Of a DNA stretch of 64,000 nt, positions 50,746 through 60,851 are shown one piece after another (position 1 is the first letter of the stretch; every line of letters starts with the position of its first letter). The stretch spans positions 32,126 to 96,125 of the forward strand of contig JAKSYS010000173.1 in assembly GCA_022925895.1 (NCBI GenBank), written 5' to 3'. The position numbers and the translations under genes were made by a program. The notes beneath the pieces were generated by a model that saw only the letters and a list, made by a program, of their open reading frames with translations, did not search any database and was not told the origin of the DNA. The DNA is from Fragilaria crotonensis. Its lineage: Eukaryota > Bacillariophyta > Fragilariophyceae > Fragilariales > Fragilariaceae.

Positions 50746-50905
50746 CCCTAAGGGGCGGGGTTCAAACTAGATAAATTTTCCTCAAATATGTATATTTTTA
50801 CTTGATACATCAGGAGCCATTTTACTTAGGCAAATTTGCATCGGAGCCATTTTTCTGCATCAAGAGCCACTGATTACTTAAGGAAATATGCATTGGGAGC
50901 TACGG
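50746..50905 (+). repeat. Terminal module T8, 5' end of H4
   Basis: CCCTAAGGGGCGGGGTTC, the AT-rich core with TTTTTACTTGATA, then ACATCAGGAGCC, GCATCGGAGCC, GCATCAAGAGCC and GCATTGGGAGC. Closest to T1. Confidence 0.82.
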
Positions 50906-50983
50906 ATTGCTTCTGTAGACTCTGGTATCCATGAATTTAAACTCCATACCATTCATCCCTTGGCAATCACAATAAAATGTACC

Positions 50984-53900
50984 ATGCTGTCGATTGCAAC
51001 CAAGAAGGGAAACGCATCGGATGGGACACATTTGCAACTTTTCACATTCTCTCCGTTTGGTCTAGGTTGTCGACAATGTATTCGGTCTGCTTCAATTCAG
51101 TCAGACGAGAGATCCATTCAAATTCACCTGAAAAAACATGGTATGGACAGTAGGCTTTCGACAGTCCGTTCTCTCCTTGAAGAATATAAAAAGGAACTAC
51201 TTCATGCAAAGGCTTTGGGAAGTATCGATCCGTATCGGAGCGACAGCAAAACATATGCTGGATTTTCTTGTGTGTGTGGTCAATCCTTTGTAAAGATTGG
51301 AAATGCAAATCGACACTGCAAGACTGTGGGTTGTGATTCTTCAAAACTACAGAAAGTTGATCTCATCAAGCTTTGCTGCGGCAGGTATGTGACTCATGCT
51401 AAAGTCACTTCATTTTTCAACGAATCACCACACAATTCAAAACAGCAATTTGATTATTGTGAGGCAAGAGCTGTGCTTTTTCCTATTCTTCCAAAAACGG
51501 GAAAAACAGGATCATACGTACACACATATGTTTACACCCCTTATTCATGGATGCGGTGGTGGCAAACAATTTGTCCAGAAGATAAAATCCGACTTTTCTT
51601 CGATCCATTCATCACCGTGCTCATCAACTGAGTTCTTGTTGGTTCAAATCCACAAGCATGCTGAGGATTGGCTCCTTAAGTTCGTGCAAAAAAATATATT
51701 GATGGTTCCTGGCAATCTCCGAGCTGGACTTCAAACATTTGAAGGTGGTGAAATAGAAGAGATATCACATCGTTGTACCTACACAATGCAACACGATCCA
51801 CGGAGTTTGCTTCCAGAGTTGAAAAAGCTTTTATCCTTTTCTTACAGACGAGGTCTCTTTGCATCGAGAGGCTTTGACACAAGCAATGCCTTTGCAGTGC
51901 CCTACTTTTTGAAGGACTTGTTGCTTGAAGTCCCTCAATCGGTGGCATCTCTTCCCTTCGTTGCAGAGTTCTGTTTAATGTTTGCTTTCCGAGTCTCAAC
52001 CAATGGTTCAGAAATCAACATGATCTCTTGTGACACAGTGTCCTCTGTCTTCTCAAAGATCTCATCAGTTCTGAAGGCTGCCGTTTGCTCCGTTATCTGT
52101 TCATTTTCCAACCAGTCATTTACAATTTTTGGTCCTGCACTTGTCAAATCAGTACGTGAATCACCAGTGATTCACATTTTGTCACCGATGGTTCGTCAAA
52201 TTCGTGAAATGCATCGTCGCATGCCTAAAAGGAGAAAGACAACACTTGATACGGTTGGCAACATTATGGTTGATCAATATTCTTTCTTATTTGATGAATG
52301 GTCTCGAATCGTACCTCGGACAGTGTTCTTGATGCGGGATGCAATTACTGAATTGGCAGACGGGCTATGGTGGGAACCCATTGTTGACCTTGCAACAAAT
52401 GTCAAGGTAAGGGTAGACAAGGACACAGGGGGACCTTGCTCTTGTCGATATTCACTCAGTTTGGAAGCAAGGTTTGTGCTTGCCTCTTGAGCATCTGGAT
52501 TATTTAACTGCACAACTCGAGATGTCTTTTCATGGATTTGGTGGTGGCTCGGCACGAATGACCGAATTGGTTGAACCATCAATGTTTCACTGCGTTTACA
52601 GCAATGATACTATCTACTATTCCCTTACATCATTGAAAGGTTTCACCAATGCTTCACGACGAAAGTGTAAACAAGTTGAACGCAAGCTTCCACCAATTAT
52701 CTCCCGATATTTTTTTGTTGTTTCGATCCCTGATCCAAAACAATGGAAGCTTTTTCTCAGATGAAGACTCTCAATCATTAATCTTTCCAAGGCGAGTCAA
52801 TCGATCAGATTTTGGACCATCTCATGTGATTCGGGATCTCTTCAACTTGTCGTCATTACCAGACATGACACAGGTTCGTCAGTTCTGGGCTTGCGTCTCA
52901 AATTTTGTTACTGGTGGTGAGCAACACAAGTACTTGTGCTCAAGCACCATCGGAGCATCAAAATGGGTCATTCAACATTTACTCATGCATCTACCTATTC
53001 CAGTGAACGAGTCGGTTCAGAAGAGGCCCACTTCAATGCCTATCACTTTGCTTTAGGAGATACATCATATGGATTCTCGAGATGTCAGAATATTTTATCC
53101 TTGGCTAATCTGCGGTCGGCAATGCAACTCCGATATCCAACTTCCTCAACACCAGAGGGTCACAACTACCTTTCCTTGCAACAAAAAGAGTTGGTTGAGT
53201 TTGGGTATGGTATGACCTTCACCAAGCCACAGCATTGCGTTGCTCTACTAGCTCCTGGTGAGGGGAAGTCAGAATGCTACATAATCCCAACCATTGCTCG
53301 CGTCCTCGCAAACCAAAGTACGAAGACCATCATCCATGTTTCTCCGTATCGCTTCCTGGCCGAATATCAGTTCGCCACATGTTCAGCAGCCTTTAAGAAG
53401 CTTGGACTCGATTCCAACATGCGTGTTTTCACCGGGCAAGACATCACTTCTGATGGTGTGTTGCCGGAAGGACTCTACACGAAAGAACGTCTTCCGAGTT
53501 TACTGTTTTTAAACCTTGATGCCTTAAACAACTTGTTCCATTACTTCGGGGAAGTTTTCAAGTCGTGGTTGGATGTCGTCGACAAAATTGTAATAGACGA
53601 AGCGCACACCATCCTTTCCGAGACATGTTTCGAGACAAGTACAAGGTATATTCCAAACTTCCAAGTTTGGGTATTCCCATTGTCATGTTGAGTGGATCAA
53701 TGCCTACGTTTGCAGTTTCTAAATTCACAAAGCAACTAGGATTGTCCAACGCTGATGACATGAGTGATGTCAAAGTTATTCTTGGGAATCATGTTGTCGG
53801 AAAGTTTCCAAGCGGATTTAAGATAAAGGTAGCGGTTTCGTCTCTGTACGTAAACCTCGCTGCCCGATTCGTCCAGAAAAAGATGGACTCAGGTGGAGGA

Positions 53901-54634
53901 CTATCAGGTCCACGTTGTGCTGCTCACGTTGTTGTTGCCGAGAAGAAGGATGGCAGGACTTTATTCGAGCAGCTTTCCACCACCCGGTATAAATGCAAGT
54001 TTGTTTCTTCTGATTCCACTCACAAGGAAGTGAAAGAAACCGCCAAGCATGGAGCAATGGAAAGTTAGACATCCTCATATCAACAACCATGGGCTTGGTC
54101 GGCAATGAAAATCCATACTGCAGATATTTGGTTTGCGTAGGATATCTGTATGATTCCATGCAGATTGTGCAAGCGTTCGGTCGATTGCGAAACTACATGC
54201 GAACCTCTTTTGGTCAAGTGTTATTCGCGGTTCCCGACAAATTGTCCAATAACCGAACTAAGGATGATGAACATCGCTACACTCGGCTTTTGAATGAGAA
54301 CTTTATTTCTTCAAAAGACCATTGCAACTTCAAAGCGGTTATGACATCGAGTGGAGTTCATGATTGGTTATCTGACACCTCCCAAGGACAGAGGGGTTGT
54401 GCGATCAAGATTTTGTCGGCTTCGTTTGGGAGAGAAACGTTAGACAATTGTGGAGCCTGCCACTTTTGTCGCAACATTCCGTTGATGAGTCTCCAAAGCG
54501 AGGCAACCAACCGCATTCATCAAGTCCGAAAGGATGAATGTGCCTCGCGACGCGTCTTACTCCAATTGTCATCGGCCTGTCTTGTGTGTGGAAACCCACG
54601 TGTCGAGGAATACCTCTCTGAGAGGACCAGGTAG
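50984..54634 (+). pseudogene. Zinc-finger RecQ-like helicase H4, frameshifted
   Basis: Homologous to H3 throughout but broken into about six frames (breaks near 51520, 52430, 52700, 52980, 53640 and 54065). Finger 1 is SPFGLGCRQC...IHLKKHG, with the last His changed; finger 2 is FSCVCGQSF...HCKTVGC. Motor motifs: LAPGEGKSE, VIDEAHTIL, MLSGSMPTF, ISTTMGLVG and QAFGRLRN. The Cys cluster CGACHFC and the terminal CLVCGNP are retained. All conserved elements remain across frames. Recent decay or sequencing indels could both explain the pattern. Start chosen at 50984 by alignment with the H3 and H2 starts. Confidence 0.78.
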
Positions 54635-54980
54635 CAAGTCCTTGCCAGAGAACCAACAAGTTTGTTTCCAATGGAAAATGTGTTACGCATGTGGTGTGAG
54701 TACACATGATCGCAAGCTTTGTCCCTTTAAAAGATTATTTGAACAACCGAGCATGCTGCGAGTGTTGGTTTTTAAAGGCGCTGCCGGTTCCACGAAGCAC
54801 GAAAGCAACAGCTGCCCAGTTAAGGGCAGACTGCGACGATTACTGTCGCATACCTTCCTCAAAGCAAAAGTGACAGGTACCTTCCAGGCTTACGTTGAAC
54901 AAATTTACACCTCAGAAGCATCATTTTCCAAGTTTTTGGCCTCACAGGAGACAGCATTTATGACACCTGCGTCCCGGTAG
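54534..54980 (+). CDS. Zinc-knuckle C-terminal frame of H4, +1 relative to the helicase
   Basis: Same position, phase and content as 49406-49816 in H3: GPGSKSLPENQQVCFQWK, CYACGVSTHDRKLCPF, SSCPVKGRLRRLLSH, then FQAYVEQIYTSEASF. It overlaps the last helicase frame by about 100 nt. The CCECW pair of H3 is lost here after a small local frame change. Confidence 0.68.
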   Translation: MNVPRDASYSNCHRPVLCVETHVSRNTSLRGPGSKSLPENQQVCFQWKMCYACGVSTHDRKLCPFKRLFEQPSMLRVLVFKGAAGSTKHESNSCPVKGRLRRLLSHTFLKAKVTGTFQAYVEQIYTSEASFSKFLASQETAFMTPASR

Positions 54981-55075
54981 ACAGGCATTGTTGTTCAGTC
55001 TCTGCCTGTTTATGGCTGCCATTGAGGCCAAATATATTCACCGAAAAATAAGTTGAACTAATGATTGGTTGACAA

Positions 55076-56140
55076 CTACTTTTGCACACTGTTGTTATTA
55101 CCTCCCACCACTGCAGTCTTTAGGTACAACGACAAGCAAAACACATCCTTGTTTTCATAATTGGATGTTCGCGACGAAAGACAGTGTTGATACAATGGGT
55201 TGAAAAGAAGCATGTCCCCTGGCCTGAGCGCGACAGCTATCCCTTCCTCAGCAAAGGTGAAGTAATTGCACACTTCAGCTTCCATGCTGTACCGATCGAT
55301 ATCCTGTCGTAGTCCCCACGCGGAAGCAATTGTTGTCAAGGAATAAAAAAAATCCTCGTCCAAATGTGTGTTCAAGTAATAGTTCTTGCCACAAGCAAGA
55401 CTTCCCCATATTTGCTGCGATGACACTCCTTTCAGATTTGGCCACTGTGCCATCATCTTCGCAAATTGCAATCCTCGTAGTTCATTTGCCGGCACGTATC
55501 CTTTGGCAACATCCTGACATGTACTAATCAGCTTGCAAATTTTTTCTTGTCAACGTTGCTCAACTTTTTGGCCACGATTCGAAATACCTTTTCTACCTCT
55601 ATTTGGCTTTAACCCCACAGTGATGTACTTTCCATCATCCTCCGCCACAGTCACTCTCGTCTTCCCTCTCACTTCAGCTTTCGTTTGCGAACCATCCAAT
55701 GCGTATAGTGATCGAAGTGTTTCATGCACATGCGTCAATTTTTCGATTGCATATTCCCGTGGAATCAATGTGAACACAGTGTCCCCACCTTCTGATTCCA
55801 TTCTTGCACCGAGCACTGTATCAACAACCTTGAGATTTTCAATTGCTGATAGCACATGTGCGTTCCGGTGCTGTTTCAGATTCTTCATTACCTTATCTCT
55901 CGTTCCGCTGAAGAAAATTGGCGTTCCGCTTTTCAAAAGTAATGGGCAAATGCAGTGCACTGGCGATGCCTTAACAAGGGTCAGTTTTCCTATCTTGTTT
56001 TGCTTTTTATAATCGCGTCTTGCCGCCTTCTTGTTTTTTTTGTTTTCAATTTTTAAAGATTCATTGTATGCCTCGCGCACTTTTTTGCTCGATGGTGCTT
56101 TGCTTGATTTGTATAGGTGTTGATATCCTCTCTTTCCCAT
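55076..56140 (-). CDS. 2OG-Fe(II) oxygenase, possibly TET/JBP-like, with one in-frame TGA
   Basis: ATG at 56140. The first 196 codons are a basic leader (YNESLKIENKKNKKAARRDY), a CICPLLL block and a domain of unknown fold. A TGA at 55552-55550 is followed in the same frame by 157 codons carrying the catalytic core: NTHLDEDFFYSL with the H-x-D pair, ALRPGDMLLFNPLYQHCLSS with the distal His, and CLSLYLKTAVVGGN. This is the double-stranded beta-helix layout of 2OG-Fe(II) dioxygenases with a GD-x-L-x-F-N strand. Full length would be about 354 residues. It is convergent with helicase H4 (95-bp gap). Nucleic-acid oxidation is inferred from TET/JBP-like layout and neighbourhood. It differs clearly from the oxygenase at 33.5-35.8 kb. 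Confidence 0.65.
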
Positions 56141-56921
56141 GATTTCATTTTTTGAAGCACTGGTTTTTATTTTGACGACTGTACTACGTTTTTGATGGTT
56201 TCCAATTTGATGTTGGATCTTCTGCTACGGCGACATTCCTCTTGGTAGCAGGGTCCTTTTTCAGAACAGTACTACTAATCACGTTCATTTCCTTGTTGGA
56301 ACACGTGCTATCAACCGTACTATGAATCATGATGGGTTCCAAGTTGAGGTTGGAGCTTCTGCTACCGCGTCTAATGTCACAGCTAGCGGTGTCCTGGTTA
56401 ACAACTGTACTGCACACCCATTTCATTTCCATGTTGTAACTCGTGATATCAACCGTACTTTGACTCAGGATAGTTTCCTTGTCAATCTCGGCGCTTCTGC
56501 TACCGCGAGGAATGCCACAGCTAGCGGTGTCCTGTCACAAATGTACTAAGCATCAACTTACTTTCCTTGTTGTCTTTTATTCGCCAACACCACTTGCAAA
56601 ACTCAGCATGGTCATTTCATGTCGATGCAAATGTGAGGTTAGGAGTGAGTTTCTGCGCTCCACACAGTGTATTGATACTAGATTTTTCGTACGTACACGC
56701 CTACGCATATCTACGTATACCCCGCTGACAATGCTTGTTAGATTTGGATGTTGACGTCGACTTCTCATCCAAAACTCGCCACAGTTGTAAACGTCACCAA
56801 TGGCAGCACCACTACATTCGTGTACAATCTACAGTCAATCTCTTACTTTCGATGTCATTAAAATCTTGCAGATCTCTCCTTCTCCCTTTTGTTCTTTCTT
56901 TCCCCTTGTCATTCGTAACTG
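56141..56921. other. Intergenic with a 135-bp repeat; no supported gene
   Basis: Short frames across the repeat on both strands have no recognisable motif. The segment 56760-56921 probably holds the promoter of the following gene. Confidence 0.4.
56200..56545. repeat. ~135-bp tandem repeat, about 2.6 copies
   Basis: Units start near 56200, 56332 and 56468, each with GTTTCC, GCTTCTGCTACCGCG, CATTTCCTTG/ATG and TATCAACCGTACT. Confidence 0.8.
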
Positions 56922-57720
56922 ATGTCAAAATCAGTCAAGTTTATTCATCCCCTACAGGGAGAGGATGACACAGTGTTTTGCAAATTTGAGGACGTCCTCC
57001 CATATCATCCACTCATACACCCGAGTTTTGATTTGCCAGATTTTCTTCGTCATTATTGGGTTGTGTACGATACTGGATCATCACCTGATGTATCCCTTCC
57101 TGTGCACTCCTTGTATCACTTCATATTTGAAAATGTGCACGATCGTGAAGCGTTGTTGCCTGCATTAACGAAGGGAGAAACAATTGCCATTCTGAACCCT
57201 GACAAATCGAACGCAATCAGTGCAATCACCTTTGCAGCCGCTGGTGATTCTTGCGTTATATTGTACGTCGCAACTGAGGTGTACATTCAGAATACAGGAA
57301 TGGCCACCTTGTTGTTTTCCCCTCGTATCAGTCATCATGCGGTCCAGACTAAAGAAAAATGGAATTTGGATGTATCTGAAAGTGAATCCAACAGAGAATA
57401 AACCAACGGCGAGGTACTACAAAAAAAAGCTTGGATTTAAGGATATGACGAAGAAGAAATTTCCTGACGAATTGGTCGAAGCATTCAAAGATGAGGCGGT
57501 AGGCAGTCCGCTCAGTAATTACTTTGATTCGACGGAAAAGGAATTGAAATGGCTTTACAAAAAATGCATCGCAAAAGAGTCCAAATACAACTGGAATCCT
57601 TATTTGAAGGAGGTAAAAGCACGATTTTTCACGGACCCAAATTGGATGGGTTCCCCCTTCGACATATTCATATTTGCCTGGTACGTTGGGCCTGGAAAGT
57701 CTCAACCATTGTGCACCTGA
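56922..57720 (+). CDS. GNAT-type acetyltransferase domain, first part of a long gene; one frameshift
   Basis: ATG at 56922. After about 90 unrecognised residues, a GNAT fold appears: AITFAAAGDSCVILYVATEV is the strand before motif A, YIQNTGMATLLFS has the Q-x-x-G-x-A acetyl-CoA loop, and LKVNPTENKPTARYYKKKLG is the motif B-like strand and helix ending in KLGF. The frame changes near 57350 at AAAGAAAAATGG. GNAT enzymes acetylate amines using acetyl-CoA; the substrate is unknown. The frame leads, through another shift near 57700, into 57674-58944, so this is probably the N-terminus of one long protein. Confidence 0.6.
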
Positions 57721-58944
57721 CTTTGAATCAACTTCAGCTTCGAAACTGAAGCATCACGTGTTCTCAACCTCGTCGGGCAATGATGTACCCTCTCCTGCCT
57801 GCGACGTCGTCCACATGTCTTGGGTAACGCGATGTTTCACCAAGAAAAATGAGGGTTGCACCTCCGATTTTCTGCAGATTGCCATTTCTTGGCTGAAGCG
57901 TGATCCGCACGCGGTCATTTGGAACAAGTACATGACCCTCATTCCTATTGCCGTTATGGATGCAGTCAGGCTCATGGTTTACCTGTTTCAGCAATACCGC
58001 CAAATGACGTTATTGCACCGCGAAATGATGTTGTCGACTAATGGTCAACCGGATGGAAGTTTGAACCACATTTTTCATCCATATATAGACCACAAGAAGT
58101 TTATGGAGGCCTCTTCATGTGTCATGAAGTTTATTTTGGGAAACACTGATCTATTTGAGAAGCCGTACATCGCCATGCTAACATGCGATGAAGTTGACTT
58201 CATTTGGGGTTGTTTCATTTCCTTCAATGCTGGAAAGATAGCAGTTGGTAATAAAAAGCACGACACAAACGATGGCACAGAAAGTGATTGTGGGTACATA
58301 CAATTCGAACCACTTCCTGTGCCCGACAACGAATTTGAACGCACCGATTCCCTCCGACAACTTCAGTACTCCTTTTTCCTCAAGTTGGCCTATCATGTAT
58401 GCCATTCAACTCCGAAAACTCTAGTACAGTTCCTTTGAACTGTACATGGATTGATGAGTCCGTTGCTCCGTGGTTTCAGACAATGAGACACTTTGAGAGA
58501 CTGTTTCGAAATGAAAAAGTCAACTTTGGATATGTTCTTGATCACGATATGGACAGGAACGATATCGCGAAGGGTCGGTTCCGCACTTTCGATCTGCCAC
58601 AAGGTCATCCAGCCTTATCTATGCCGTACTCAACAACAGCCGATACTGCCATGGCTTCATTCACATTTCTGCTCGAGTATTGCACATTGATGAAACCAAA
58701 TCATAACGATCCCAAAACAAATTTGCAAGAGATGCGCTTTGACAACGTACGCGGCCATACCGAAGAAGGTTGGAATTCCTATTTCTTTCATATGCAGGTC
58801 AACTTGTATCAACTTGTCGACAGAATTGCAAGTTATCAACTGGGCAGTGATGTGGTCGAATTCGAGGAATACAAAGTATGCAAATTGGGGGACGGACGTC
58901 TATTAAAAAAATCCTCAATTGGAACTTTACGAGATGGCAGGTGA
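57674..58944 (+). CDS. Unrecognised middle part of the GNAT gene, frameshifted
   Basis: Two frames (57674-58438 and 58399-58944) continue the upstream reading. It is rich in aromatic residues and evenly coding, with blocks such as SWVTRCFTKKNEG, YIAMLTCDEVDFIWGCFIS, FGYVLDHDMDRND and YSTTADTAMASFTFLLEY. I do not recognise a family; a Ulp1-like protease was considered but the His/Asp/Cys order is not visible. The frame ends at a seven-A run near 58905, and the next segment continues in another frame. Confidence 0.55.
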
Positions 58945-60773
58945 CAAAATCATTCCTGACCTTTCTTTTCTGAATAATTGGGTACCGTCTCTTCCGAAAC
59001 AAAAAGGGAAAGATAAGAAACGTTGGGGACCTGGCGAGAAAGAAGCTGCTAAGCGCTTGCGCAAACCAACATTTGAGGATACGTCAGAAGAGGATGGCTT
59101 GACTCCCAAGAAGCAGCAAAAAAACAAAGCGTCGCACTGTTTCGACAAAAAAGCGGCGTATTGAAACCATCCAGCCAAGTGTGCCAGAAGGTCTAGTTAC
59201 TTCTCCTCCAGATGATAATGTCAACACAGCAGAAAGTGCTGAAGAAAATTGCTGGGAAGACGAGACTTCCATTACAAGCGTCGCCAGAGTACCTGTGATC
59301 ACTTTGGATGCGTCCGTTCCAAATGTGGCAAGAAGACCAGGACTGACAGCGGCCGAGGGTTCAGCTCATACAGATCTGGGTATGAGCTACCCCACCATTC
59401 CGCTCGATGGTGTTTCCAGTATTGTCTCCATTTTCAAAGAAAGATACGATGAAGTGAAGTCAGAATTGGAAAAAGAAATCCTATTATGGGAAGTTTTCAA
59501 GTTCTCACATCTACAAAATCCATCTACGGTCGTGTCGGAAGTACTCACTCACATAAGAAAGTGCTTTGAGGAACCGGAACCTAATGAGGAAGATGGTGGC
59601 TGCGCCAACGAAGACTCCGATTTTGTGGAAGTACGCGTATGTAAAAAAAGCAATCACTCGAACTTCCCAAAGTCATATTTGAAACGCACTGCTGAACTCA
59701 AAGTTCTTTACGAGGAGCACATCAAAGCAGGTACTACAAGTGAAACTGCTTATTTCAAGATGTACTGGATACTCAAGCGGGAACGCTTCAAATTTGTCCA
59801 TCAACCTTCCGGCGAAGGTGGACCTTGGTCCGAAATGTGTATCGGTCCTGCAATACAGGTGCTTAAGAGGCGATTCAATAATTTGAGACGAGTTGAAACC
59901 AACACAACAAAAGTTGACAGTAAGAGAAAAACTAACACAAATTCCGTCGAACATATCGACGAACAGGCAGTGCCGTTGGTGGCCCAGGACCCCCCTGCAC
60001 CAACTTGGATTTTGGGAATGGGAAATCCTTATTACAAGGGTAGTTTAGCAAACAAGGAATTTCGAAGAAGAATGAAGGAATATTCTCCCCAATACGAAAG
60101 CCTACCCCCATTAAGTGAGGACAGAACAAATGCGTTGAGGAAGTTCATGGAAAAATTGGATGGCGATGGTTACCAATTCATGGATTTCAAAGATGGAGTC
60201 TGGATTGCCCTGGAAGGGGAGAACAAAAAAATGAGAAAAATTCGACAAGCCTTCGCTGCTCATGCAAGGACGAATAGAGAAACTGTCGTTGCAAAGATGA
60301 CTATCCCCAAAGTTGCAAACACCACTTCCAAGAAAAAGCCTCCAAGAAAAAAGAAAGCTTTAGACGTGTCCTCGTCGAACTCACCACCTAATGTGTGTGA
60401 AATCGCGCCAAATCCAGAAGAGTCCCTGGGGTGTGAAAAACTCATGCCTCACGTTCCAGTGGAAAACCAGGTTCTTCCACAGTTGGAGAGAGGACCCCAA
60501 TTTATTCTGCCTGAAAACAAAATTTTACCTGAAACAAACAACGAAGATGGAGGGACTAATTCGCAAACGGAAGACCGATCGGGTATGGAAGACCTGACTT
60601 CTCAACGAGAACTAGTGTCTTTAAGCAACGTCCTGGCCAACCTTTCCAAAAATACACAAGACACATATGTTTTCAACGAAAACGACGATGTTTCGTGGAA
60701 ACAAGGAGGGGGCGTTGTGGACCTCACACAGCCACGTGATGAAAACGAACCATACGATGCACACGAATCATGA
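58919..60773 (+). CDS. DUF6824-like C-terminal part of the same gene, one homopolymer frameshift
   Basis: Begins in frame with ELYEMAGDKIIPDLSF. A shift at the seven-A run near 59125 joins it to the frame 59125-60773 with a basic NLS-like stretch (TKRRTVSTKKRRIE). About residues 270-360 of the last frame resemble DUF6824 as known from diatoms: MGNPYYKGSLANKEFRRRMK, the GDGYQFMDFKDGVWIALEG strand and a KIRQAFAAHA helix. A Lys-rich segment (KKKPPRKKKALD) follows, then an acidic tail. DUF6824 occurs in many diatom nuclear proteins; a DNA-associated role is inference. Confidence 0.55.
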
Positions 60774-60805
60774 TACATTATGCACGCGTAGGAACGTAAT
60801 TCCTG

Positions 60806-60847
60806 ACATAATTGTTAAGAACGATTAACATTTCTTAACAATTATGT
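60806..60847. terminator. Perfect 16-bp hairpin between convergent genes
   Basis: Arms ACATAATTGTTAAGAA (60806-60821) and its complement (60832-60847) with a 10-nt loop lie between the stops at 60773 and 60852. It could serve both transcripts at their 3' ends; bacterial-type termination is not expected in a nuclear genome. Confidence 0.5.
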
Positions 60848-60851
60848 AGCC

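Larger units (their letters stand above)
50746..55075 (+). mobile_element. Helicase element H4 (may extend right through the oxygenase gene)
   Basis: Terminal module T8, a short leader, then a frameshifted helicase gene with the zinc-knuckle frame. The convergent oxygenase gene starts within 100 bp and may belong to the same element, by analogy with element D2. The right end is not found. Confidence 0.65.

Noticed and set aside
57674-58944. Ulp1/C48 protease domain in the middle of the GNAT gene
   Set aside because: The His-Trp, Asp and Gln-x-x-x-Cys order is not visible.
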